This document shows, in pieces, positions 1-5,539 of a stretch of DNA of 5,718 nt; position 1 is the first letter of the stretch, and each line of letters begins with the position of its first letter. The translations under genes were made by a program, and so were the position numbers. The notes below the pieces were generated by a model. That model was not told where the DNA came from. It worked only from the letters and a program-made list of their open reading frames with translations, and did not search any database. The DNA lies in assembly GCA_031284185.1 (NCBI GenBank), contig JAITAJ010000080.1, positions 1-5,718 of the forward strand, written 5' to 3'. This stretch comes from Accumulibacter sp. GTDB lineage: Bacteria > Pseudomonadota > Gammaproteobacteria > Burkholderiales > Rhodocyclaceae.

Positions 1-971
1 CGCAGCATCTTCGACTTTTCCTTCTTCGCGCCGAAGTCGGTCATGATGCGGTGCCACAAGAGACGCGCGGCGCGCATCTTGGCGATTTCGAGATAGAAAT
101 TGATGCCGGAAGCCCAGAAGAAGGAGAGGCGTCCCGCGAAATCGTCGACGTCCATGCCCGCTTCGATGCCCGTCCGGACGTATTCGATGCCGTCGGCCAG
201 CGTGAAGGCCAGTTCGAGCGCCTGGCTCGCGCCCGCTTCGGAGATGTGGTAGCCGGAGATCGAGATCGAGTTGAACTTCGGCATGTTCTGCGAGGCGTAG
301 CGGAAGATGTCGCCGACGATGCGCATCGACGGGGCCGGCGGATAGATATAGGTGTTGCGAACCATGAACTCCTTGAGGATGTCGTTCTGGATCGTGCCGT
401 TCAGATCCGCCTGGGCGACGCCCTGCTCTTCCGCGGCGACGATGTAGCCGGCCAGGATCGGCAGCACCGCGCCGTTCATGGTCATCGAGACGGAAATCTT
501 GCCGAGCGGAATCTGGTCGAACAGAATCTTCATGTCCTCGACCGAGTCGATCGCCACGCCGGCCTTGCCGACGTCGCCGACGACGCGAGGATTGTCGGAG
601 TCATAACCGCGGTGCGTGGCCAGGTCGAAGGCCACCGAAACGCCTTGTCCGCCGGACGCCAGTACCTTGCGGTAGAACGCGTTGGACTCTTCGGCGGTGG
701 AGAATCCGGCATATTGCCGAATGGTCCAGGGGCGGCCGGCATACATGGTGGATTGCGGGCCGCGGATGTAGGGCGGCAGACCCGGCAGCGTGTCGACATA
801 GGACAAATCGGCCACGTCCGCCTTGGTATACAGCGGCTTGACGACGATACCCTCGGGCGTGACCCACTTGATGTTGGCGACATCACCGCCGGGCGCGTTT
901 TTCGAGGCGGATTTTTTCCATACATCCAGATTCGACGAATCAGGGAAGACGGGCTTACTTTCGTTGGACAT
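1..971 (-). CDS. scpA: Methylmalonyl-CoA mutase, N-terminal part (runs off the left edge)
   Basis: Adenosylcobalamin-dependent cytoplasmic enzyme that interconverts (R)-methylmalonyl-CoA and succinyl-CoA, used in propionate, odd-chain and branched-chain catabolism or in running the route in reverse. The minus strand is open from ATG at 971 to the window edge, giving 323 residues of a family usually about 710-750 long. What is present is the substrate-binding TIM-barrel half: PWTIRQYAGFSTAEESN at 81-97, SVAFDLATHRGYDSDNP at 112-128, SMTMNGAV at 162-169, GTIQNDILKEFMVRNTYI at 192-209, FNSISISGYHISEAGA at 233-248. Tyr87, Arg205 and His242 match the substrate-binding and catalytic Tyr89, Arg207 and His244 of the Propionibacterium enzyme at a constant offset of two. 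The B12-binding C-terminal domain with its DxHxxG histidine lies outside the window. AAAGG (plus-strand 979-983) sits 7 bases before the ATG and supports this start. No convincing sigma-70 promoter was found just upstream. The gene is also called mcm or mutB; the family call is very secure. Confidence 0.97.
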   Translation of the reverse strand, partial: MSNESKPVFPDSSNLDVWKKSASKNAPGGDVANIKWVTPEGIVVKPLYTKADVADLSYVDTLPGLPPYIRGPQSTMYAGRPWTIRQYAGFSTAEESNAFYRKVLASGGQGVSVAFDLATHRGYDSDNPRVVGDVGKAGVAIDSVEDMKILFDQIPLGKISVSMTMNGAVLPILAGYIVAAEEQGVAQADLNGTIQNDILKEFMVRNTYIYPPAPSMRIVGDIFRYASQNMPKFNSISISGYHISEAGASQALELAFTLADGIEYVRTGIEAGMDVDDFAGRLSFFWASGINFYLEIAKMRAARLLWHRIMTDFGAKKEKSKML

Positions 972-1231
972 GACTCTACCTTTCAGGAAGTAAAAACTTG
1001 AGGCGTTTTTCAACCGTAAAAAGCAGCCAGTTTTATCAGTACAGCAAGTACCGGAACGCGGTTGAAACCTCGCCGTGAGTCCGCAATCTTACCCTCCCGG
1101 AAAATTCGAGGCAAGGCGAAACAGAGCTTCGCGCCAAAAATTGCGGAAATCCGATGCCCGGCTGACTGAATTTTCCGCCGGTTTCAGAGAAAGCGCGGCG
1201 GGCGCGGGGAAAACACGAATCGGCCACGCGC

Positions 1232-1304
1232 CGTCGTTCCGGCGAAAGCGGGAACCGGCGGACAGCCGCTGGACGCGGGATGGAACCTGCGCCATCGCCA
1301 TGAC
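1232..1304. repeat. Degenerate GCGAAAGCGGGAA-type intergenic palindrome
   Basis: The left part, CGTCGTTCCGGCGAAAGC then GGGAA, matches a family of short intergenic palindromes common in beta- and gammaproteobacteria whose usual core is TTCCCGC-GAAA-GCGGGAA. Here the core (1237-1254) has one arm mismatch, a G in place of C at 1241. The right half (CCGCTGGACGCGGGATGGAA and on to CCATGAC) resembles the opposite arm but is badly eroded. Read on the minus strand it gives the peptide PVPAFAGTT, a usual sign of this repeat. It is probably an old, immobile copy. Confidence 0.55.
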
Positions 1305-1360
1305 ATGCCGCGCAGCGCGGCAGCGGGCGCGGCGCGGCGCGTGGTACGGGCTGAAGTAAG

Positions 1361-1401
1361 CGGTCTGCTCGATTCGAGCCTGAGAATCGAACTCCAGACC
1401 G
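1361..1401. other. Orphan two-part hairpin
   Basis: The outer stem CGGTCTG (1361-1367) pairs with CAGACCG (1395-1401). The inner stem TCGATTC (1369-1375) pairs with GAATCGA (1384-1390) around an 8-base loop. That makes 14 perfect pairs interrupted by a 1/4 internal loop. There is no T-tract, so it is not a normal terminator. It is not a tRNA: the TTCGAGC stretch resembles a T-loop but the flanking bases do not form the T-stem. Function unknown; it could act in the 5' region of either divergent gene. Confidence 0.4.
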
Positions 1402-1569
1402 TCGAATATCGGGCGCGGCCATTGCGGCGGTCGCCGGTCTCGTGGGAGCGCGCCGGCACCTCCAGCCCGACCATTCCCGGTCAGGCTTTTACCGGAATCC
1501 CCGGTGCTGGCGTGGTTTCGGTCGGTGGCGCGGAGGAAGCGCCGCCTCCGGTTTGGCTCTTCGGATTGT

Positions 1570-1597
1570 TGAGTTTTCCTGCAGGGCAGAGTATAAG
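1570..1597 (+). promoter_or_regulatory. Candidate sigma-70 promoter for the acetyltransferase
   Basis: TTGAGT at 1570-1575 (4 of 6 to TTGACA) is followed after 16 bases by TATAAG at 1592-1597 (5 of 6 to TATAAT). Transcription would start near 1604, about 32 bases before the ATG at 1636. AAGGAG at 1595-1600 overlaps the -10 box and is too far from the ATG to be its ribosome binding site. Confidence 0.4.
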
Positions 1598-1635
1598 GAG
1601 TCCCCCGGCTTTCAACGAACCTTGCGTATCTCGTC

Positions 1636-2593
1636 ATGCTTGCAAAGCAAACCCACATCGATATCCTGGCCTATCTGAAATCACCCCCCCCCCCCGCAAA
1701 ATCGCTTTCCCATCCTGATTTACGGCGCGGGGACAACCGGGGAAGGCGTTGCTTCCGCGCTGCTTTCCAACTGGCATGACGTTCGCGCTTTTCTGGACAG
1801 TGCCGCAAAACCCGGGCAGACGCGCCATGGCTTACCCGTCCTGTCTCCCGTGGATTGGCTGGCGCAAAACGATCCCGGTCAATATATCGTCGTCATTGCC
1901 ATTTTCAATCCTGCCTACTCTGACGAGCTTCCCGCGCTTTACGGAAGACTCCGGCAATGGGGATTTCCCCATGTCGTGGATGCCGTGGAGATCGGCAATA
2001 CATACTGGAACTTTCTGCCTTCAAACATCCTCCCGGAAGACCTTCGGAACAAGGTCCAGATAGGCACCAAGAGCAGCTTCACCGGACCTCCCAGCATTGG
2101 CATGTATGGAAAACTTGTCATCGGCGCGTATTCGGCGATCTCGGTGAATTTTACGTGTCAGGATCGGACCGACCATCATCGTCCCGACTCGATCGCATCT
2201 ACCCCCTGGTTTTTCATTGACCATCAACCCCCTCCAAAATACTCGGGAAAACATGAGATTCCGGGCGGCGACATCGTCATCGGAAACGACGTATGGATCG
2301 GACGGAATGTCATCATCCTTTCCGGTGTTCGCGTCGGCGATGGCGCGGTCATTGGCGCGGGGACGGTACTTACCCATGACGTGGCGCCTTATTCCATCAC
2401 CGCGGGTAATCCGGCGCGGCACATTCGTTACCGTTTCCCGGAATCCACCCGGGAGGCGCTCCTCAAAATCCGCTGGTGGGACTGGCCTTTCTACGAACTC
2501 CGGCAGATCGGCCCGCTTTTGCTGAGCGAACGGGCCGAGGATATTTTGCGCTATGCCGAACGGCGTGAAGAAAACCTCACCGGGCAAGGTTGA
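1636..2593 (+). CDS. CatB/XAT-type hexapeptide-repeat O-acetyltransferase, out of frame at a C12 tract
   Basis: Acetyl-CoA-dependent O-acetyltransferase of the left-handed beta-helix type; the acceptor is unknown, a surface sugar being a reasonable guess. Translation from ATG 1636 enters a run of 12 C after 16 codons and stops at TGA 1777-1779 (47 residues). The real domain is one base out: that frame is open from 1679 to 2593 but has no ATG, and its first plausible start is GTG 1850, inside the fold and without a ribosome binding site. Removing one C joins the frames into 318 residues. In that numbering there is a Rossmann-like domain (ILIYGAGTTGEG at 26-37, then VVIAIFNPAY), resembling the N-terminal domain of some FkbM-family methyltransferases, followed by the beta-helix domain: likely active-site histidine among DHHRPDS (His180/181), GDIVIGNDVWIG at 211-222, AGNPA at 256-260 and the family tail KIRWWDWP. 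ATG 1636 also lacks a clear Shine-Dalgarno. GC is lower than its neighbours (58% in 2041-2100 against 73% in 3961-4020), hinting at transfer. A strict caller would report only 1850-2593. Confidence 0.8.
1684..1695 (+). repeat. Homopolymeric C12 tract near the acetyltransferase start
   Basis: Twelve consecutive C follow TCA in codons 17-20 of the frame starting at 1636. With 12 C the product ends after 47 residues. With 11 or 14 C the frame continues through the whole acetyltransferase. Tracts like this slip during replication and switch surface-modification genes in Neisseria, Campylobacter and Bordetella. A miscalled homopolymer length would look the same. Confidence 0.85.
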
Positions 2594-2597
2594 AAAA

Positions 2598-3398
2598 TCA
2601 CGCGAAAAGTTTCCACAACATGCGCGCGGCCAGCAGAATCAGCAAGATGGCGAAGACTCGCTTCAGCGTGCTCACCGGCAGACGGTGAGTCGTCCTGGCG
2701 CCGAGCGGCGCGGCGAGCATACTGAACGGCACCATCCACAGCAGCGCGGGAAGGAAAACGTAGCCCAGGCTGCCGGGCGGCAGCAGGGAGTTGTGCCAGC
2801 CGTTGTAGATGTAGCCCAGGGTGCCGCCGATGGCGATCGGGCAGCCTACGGCGGACGAAGTGCCGATGGCGTTCCGTACCTTGACGTTGCACCAGGTCAG
2901 AAAGGGAACCGTCAGCGTGCCGCCGCCGATGGCCACCAGCGCGGAAAACACCCCGATGAGCACGCCGACGCCGAGCACGCCCGGCGTTCCGGGAAGTTCG
3001 CGCGTGGCCTTGGGTTTCAGGTCGAGAAACATCTGTATGGCGTTGAAACAGATGAACAGCGCGAAGAAAACTCCCAGCGGCCTGGCGGGAACGCGGGACG
3101 CGAACAGGGTACCGAGCGCCGTGCCGGTCAGGATGCCGGGCGTGATCCGCCAGACTACGCGCCAGATGACGGCGCCGTGCCGATGGTGTGTGCGCAAGCT
3201 GGAAATCGAAGTAAACAAAATGGTGGCCATCGACGTTCCGAGCGCCATGTGCAGCGCTTCACTGGCGAAAAATTCGCTTTGCGCCGTGAAGATCATGGTC
3301 AGCATCGGAACCAGGACGACACCGCCGCCAATGCCCAGCAGTCCAGCCGCGAAGCCGGAAAACAATCCCAGACCGATGTAGGCCAGCCACCATTCCAT
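2598..3398 (-). CDS. TauE/SafE-family (DUF81) membrane permease
   Basis: Inner-membrane protein of 266 residues, the usual length for the sulfite exporter TauE/SafE family, whose members move sulfite, sulfonates or other small anions. The substrate cannot be read from sequence. It has the family's internal duplication: GLLGIGGGVVLVP (19-31) is echoed by LVAIGGGTLTVP (154-165), and ALGTSMATILFTSIS (52-66) by AIGTSSAVGCPIAIGG (177-192). Hydrophobic stretches allow about eight membrane spans, with a basic HHRHG loop (71-75) after the second. The start at 3398 is supported by AAGGGG six bases upstream. It converges on the acetyltransferase with only 4 bases between the stops and no clear terminator. 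No sulfur gene is next to it, so context does not refine the substrate. Confidence 0.92.
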   Translation of the reverse strand: MEWWLAYIGLGLFSGFAAGLLGIGGGVVLVPMLTMIFTAQSEFFASEALHMALGTSMATILFTSISSLRTHHRHGAVIWRVVWRITPGILTGTALGTLFASRVPARPLGVFFALFICFNAIQMFLDLKPKATRELPGTPGVLGVGVLIGVFSALVAIGGGTLTVPFLTWCNVKVRNAIGTSSAVGCPIAIGGTLGYIYNGWHNSLLPPGSLGYVFLPALLWMVPFSMLAAPLGARTTHRLPVSTLKRVFAILLILLAARMLWKLFA

Positions 3399-3432
3399 GC
3401 GATTCCCCTTCTTTGCTTTGCGCGGAGGCCGA

Positions 3433-3438
3433 ATTCTA
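3433..3438 (-). promoter_or_regulatory. Candidate -10 box for the permease gene
   Basis: On the minus strand TAGAAT (5 of 6 to TATAAT) lies 34 bases before the ATG at 3398. The best -35 candidate, CTGAAC about 15 bases further upstream, is poor, so this rests on the -10 box and its distance only. Confidence 0.3.
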
Positions 3439-3637
3439 GACCCAAAGACGCGCGTTCAGGATGGCTTGCGTCTGTTCAAGGGCGAGCGCGACGGGCCGGG
3501 GAGAGGCAAGCCCCCTGTCGGCCGACGACGCCTCTGCGCCAATATCCCTCGTCGATGAGCTTCCGGTCGTCGCGGGCGTTTCCGCTCCACGCGCCTTTCC
3601 CGCCCTTCAGCCTGGGGTCGAGAATCTCCCGGACACG

Positions 3638-3667
3638 CCGTCTTCTCAAATTTCCGTCCTCTGAACC
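3638..3667 (-). repeat. Remnant of the corA-recG repeat element
   Basis: These 30 bases align without gaps to 5510-5539, the outer end of the inverted unit beyond corA, with 26 of 30 identical. All four differences are transitions. The shared core is TCTCAAA, one base, TTC, one base, then GTCCTCTGAACC. It lies in the same orientation as the inverted unit, opposite to the direct units, so corA is flanked on both sides by related sequence. Confidence 0.6.
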
Positions 3668-3685
3668 TCTGCTTCCCCGGCAGTC

Positions 3686-3694
3686 TGTTAGAAT
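3686..3694 (+). promoter_or_regulatory. Candidate extended -10 promoter for corA
   Basis: TGTTAGAAT contains TAGAAT (3689-3694, 5 of 6 to TATAAT) preceded by a correctly placed TG for an extended -10. There is no good -35 at 16-18 bases, which extended -10 promoters tolerate. Transcription would start near 3701, leaving a leader of about 63 bases. It lies 19 bases after the repeat remnant. Confidence 0.45.
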
Positions 3695-3763
3695 CGCCCG
3701 GCGCTCGTTCCGATGTTTCGCGTCGTCGACGGGCCGCAAACGGAACGATGAAGGACGATCCCG

Positions 3764-5053
3764 ATGAGCGAAGAAAAAAGCACCCCGGATTTTCTGGGGG
3801 CGGTACGTGAACTGCTCGCCAGGCGGAAGCCCATCGATGATCAGGAAACGCGCTACGACTTCGGAGAAGACGACGGGCGCGAACGCCCTCTGGCCGAATT
3901 GCGCGCCCTGCTGGACAAGCGATCCCTGGATGAGGTCGCGCGCGTCATCGAGGCGCTCGAGCCTGACGAGCGCCTGGCGGTGTGGCACGAGGTGCGCGAG
4001 GAACGCGGCGAGGCGATCCTGGAGATTCTCTCGGACGAGGTGCGGGAGGATTTGCTCTGCGACAGCCATTTGCGTAACGAACAGACCTCGGTGACCGCCT
4101 TCGAGTTGCGCAACGGGCGGCTCGGTCAGATTCGCGTGGCGACGCCTTACGACCTGAAATGTCTCAAGCCGATCTGGATCGACCTCGTTGCGCCGACGCC
4201 GGAAATCCGGGCCTGGGTCGGGCGCTTCTACGACGTGCAACTGCCGAATCCGAGCAATCTCACCGACCTGGAAGCCTCCGCGCGTTTTTACGTCGAGGAG
4301 AACGGCGAGATTCATCTGCATTCGGACTTTCTGCTCGATACCAAGGACGAGTCGCGCAACGTGGCGGTGGCGCTGATCCTGCATCACGACGTGTTGTTCT
4401 CGGTGCGTACCGAGGAACTGCCGACCTTCCGCCTGCAACGCTTGCGCGCGCGCACCCAGCCGGGTTACGTGACCGATGGCAAGGACGTGCTGCTCGATCT
4501 GTATGCCGCCGATGCCGAATATTCCGCCGATGCGCTGGAGGACGTTTACGCCGCGCTGGAAGGAGTCAGCCGGCGCGTGCTGAGCACCAAGATCACCGAC
4601 GACGAGGCGGCCGTGATTCTGGCCGACATTGCCCGCGAGGAGGACCTGAACGGTCGCATCCGGCGCAACGTGCACGACACGCGCCGCGCCGTCTCCTTCC
4701 TGATCCGCGGCAAATCGCTCTCATCCGCCCAGATCGACGACGCGCGGCAGATTCTGCGCGACATCGAATCGCTCGACGGGCACACTTCCTTCCTGTTCAG
4801 CAAGATCAACTTCCTGATGGATGCCACGGTCGGCTTCATCAACATCAACCAGAACAAGATCATCAAGATTTTCTCGGTAGCCTCGGTCGCCATGCTGCCG
4901 CCGACCCTGATCGCCAGCATCTACGGCATGAACTTCCAGGAGTGGTTCCCTGAAATCCACTGGCGCTATGGTTACCCGTTCTCGCTCCTGCTGATGCTGA
5001 TATCGGTGGCCGCGCCGTTCTGGTTCTTCTATAAAAAAGGCTGGTTGCGCTAG
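3764..5053 (+). CDS. corA: CorA-family Mg2+/Co2+ transporter with MgtE-like N-terminal domain
   Basis: Inner-membrane divalent-cation channel of 429 residues; the family works as a homopentamer and imports Mg2+, also Co2+ or Ni2+. The C-terminal signature is complete: the long helix ending in INQNKIIKIFSVASV leads into membrane span 1 (about 368-386, with MLPPTLIASI), the selectivity motif YGMN (387-390), a short acidic loop (QEWFPEIHW) and span 2 (about 405-423) ending KKGWLR. Residues 105-365 fit the cytoplasmic funnel and stalk. It is about 80-110 residues longer than E. coli (316) or Thermotoga (351) CorA because of an N-terminal extension. Residues 43-98 of it (LAELRALLDKRSLDEVARV onward, EALEPDERLAV, EEILSDEVREDLL-like helices) resemble the MgtE N domain, a cytoplasmic Mg2+-sensing helical repeat. 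AAGGA eight bases before ATG 3764 supports this start; an upstream ATG at 3748 is out of frame. The gene ends flush with the repeat element. Confidence 0.95.
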   Translation: MSEEKSTPDFLGAVRELLARRKPIDDQETRYDFGEDDGRERPLAELRALLDKRSLDEVARVIEALEPDERLAVWHEVREERGEAILEILSDEVREDLLCDSHLRNEQTSVTAFELRNGRLGQIRVATPYDLKCLKPIWIDLVAPTPEIRAWVGRFYDVQLPNPSNLTDLEASARFYVEENGEIHLHSDFLLDTKDESRNVAVALILHHDVLFSVRTEELPTFRLQRLRARTQPGYVTDGKDVLLDLYAADAEYSADALEDVYAALEGVSRRVLSTKITDDEAAVILADIAREEDLNGRIRRNVHDTRRAVSFLIRGKSLSSAQIDDARQILRDIESLDGHTSFLFSKINFLMDATVGFININQNKIIKIFSVASVAMLPPTLIASIYGMNFQEWFPEIHWRYGYPFSLLLMLISVAAPFWFFYKKGWLR

Positions 5054-5099
5054 TTTCAGAGGATAGAATTCAGAGGACAGCTATTTGAGAGGACAGAAG

Positions 5100-5433
5100 A
5101 CAGTTTCAGAAGATAGAAGATAGAGGACAGAAGACAGGTAAGTTTGCGGCGCTGTCGCGCCGGAGGGATGGAAAAACCGGGCACATTTCAGAGGACAGCG
5201 GTTAGAGAAGACAGTTTCAGAGGATAGAAGATAGAGGACAGAAGACAGGTAAGTTTGCGGCGCTGTCGCGCCGGGGGGATGGGAAAAACCGGGCCCATTT
5301 AAGAGGCCAGCGGTTCGAGACGACAGTTTCAGAGGATAGAAGACAGAGGACAGAAGACAGGTAAGTTTGCGGCGCTATCGCGCCGGGGGGATGGAAAAAC
5401 CGGGCACATTTCAGAGGACAGCGGTTAGAGAAG
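5100..5433 (+). repeat. Three tandem direct repeats of about 111 bases
   Basis: Units are 5100-5210 (111), 5211-5322 (112) and 5323-5433 (111). Each has three parts: a purine-rich lead of AGAGGATAG/AGAAGACAG blocks, GTAAGTTTG followed by the perfect hairpin CGGCGC-TGTC-GCGCCG, then ATGGAAAAACCGGGCACA and the GAGGACAGCGGTTAGAGAAG linker. By hand count units 1 and 3 differ at 4 positions, while unit 2 differs from unit 1 at 8, including one inserted G. In unit 3 the hairpin loop is TATC and the stem is unchanged. Confidence 0.9.
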
Positions 5434-5443
5434 ACAGAAGACA

Positions 5444-5467
5444 GAAAAACCGAGCGCCCGGTTTTTC
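5444..5467. terminator. Bidirectional terminator-like hairpin between corA and recG
   Basis: GAAAAACCG (5444-5452) pairs perfectly with CGGTTTTTC (5459-5467) around AGCGCC. On either strand this gives a short GC core with an A-run before and a T-run after, so it could end both convergent transcripts. The GC part of the stem is only three pairs, so termination may be weak. The hairpin arises where direct and inverted copies of the GAAAAACCGGGC block meet. Confidence 0.5.
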
Positions 5468-5539
5468 GTTCCCTACCCGGCGCGACAGCGCCGCAAGCTC
5501 ATCTGTCTTCTGTCCTCTCAAACTTCTGTCCTCTGAACC
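5455..5539 (-). repeat. Inverted copy of the 111-base unit
   Basis: Read on the minus strand this runs GGTTCAGAGGACAG, then TTTGAGAGGACAGAAGAC, CTTGCGGCGCTGTCGCGCC, and GAAAAACCGGGCG, matching the direct units in order with small changes (GATGAG for GGTAAG, GGGTAGGGAAC for GGGGGGATG). Its CGGCGC/GCGCCG stem is conserved. It can fold back on the third direct unit to form a long imperfect hairpin, and its outer end overlaps the recG 3' end. Confidence 0.8.

Larger units (their letters stand above)
972..1635. other. Gene-free stretch with decayed palindromic repeats
   Basis: No frame on either strand here gives a recognisable protein. The open frames are GC-driven and their peptides look like translated repeat DNA, for example PVPAFAGTT, which is typical of translated GCGAAAGCGGGAA palindromes. 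The stretch separates two divergent genes, so it should hold both promoters. Visible structures are a degenerate palindromic repeat (1232-1304), a two-part hairpin (1361-1401), an imperfect hairpin ATTCCCGGT/ACCGGAAT (1473-1481 with 1491-1498) and a CGGAGG/CCTCCG hairpin (1531-1536 with 1545-1550). None has the T-run of an intrinsic terminator. Confidence 0.7.
3399..3763. other. Divergent intergenic region between permease and corA
   Basis: No credible gene. It holds the 5' regions of both flanking genes: promoter candidates on each strand, the permease ribosome binding site (3405-3410), the corA ribosome binding site AAGGA (3751-3755), and a 30-base remnant of the repeat element found downstream of corA (3638-3667). 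A perfect 10-base palindrome, GTCGGCCGAC, lies at 3517-3526 with no assignable role. The stretch 3440-3640 is otherwise unexplained. Confidence 0.6.
5052..5539. mobile_element. Repeat element filling the corA-recG interval (possible non-autonomous element)
   Basis: The whole interval is one structured repeat with no gene of its own. From the left: a partial unit (5052-5099), three direct units (5100-5433), a short junction with a hairpin (5444-5467), and an inverted unit (about 5455-5539). The ends form a terminal inverted repeat. TTCAGAGGACAG (5069-5080), three bases, then TTTGAGAGGACAGAAGAC plus AG (5084-5103) is matched in reverse complement by 5503-5522 and 5526-5537, 32 of 35 positions pairing. 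The short building block is an 8-9 base motif of the form AGARGAYAG, so one strand is strikingly purine-rich. No target-site duplication was found and no transposase is encoded. It could be a miniature transposable element, an amplified REP-like intergenic repeat, or a recombination product. I do not recognise it as a named family. Confidence 0.6.

Noticed and set aside
51..1001. Plus-strand open frame of 316 residues over the left end
   Set aside because: Antisense shadow of methylmalonyl-CoA mutase; the minus-strand product matches the enzyme throughout.
972..1075. Promoter for methylmalonyl-CoA mutase
   Set aside because: GATAAA and TTGAAA-like hexamers occur on the minus strand but none is paired at a usable spacing.
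1369..1401. tRNA fragment
   Set aside because: A TTCGAGC stretch resembles a T-loop, but the flanking bases do not form a T-stem and there is no acceptor or anticodon arm.
1089..1658. Long minus-strand open frame (189 residues) and overlapping frames in the 972-1635 gap
   Set aside because: Composition is arginine/proline-rich with no family resemblance, and part of it is a translated palindromic repeat (PVPAFAGTT). It also overlaps the acetyltransferase start.
2573..2591. Terminator between the convergent acetyltransferase and permease genes
   Set aside because: AACCT/AGGTT gives only five pairs around nine bases, lies inside the acetyltransferase end and lacks a clear T-run.
2553..3767. 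Plus-strand open frame of 404 residues over the permease
   Set aside because: Antisense shadow; the peptide is low-complexity and polar, while the minus strand gives a clear TauE-type membrane protein.
3476..4675. Minus-strand open frame of 399 residues across corA
   Set aside because: It is the antisense shadow of the GC-rich corA gene, whose sense product has full CorA motifs.
5100..5433. CRISPR array
   Set aside because: The repeating unit is about 111 bases and nearly identical throughout; there are no short repeats separated by unique spacers.
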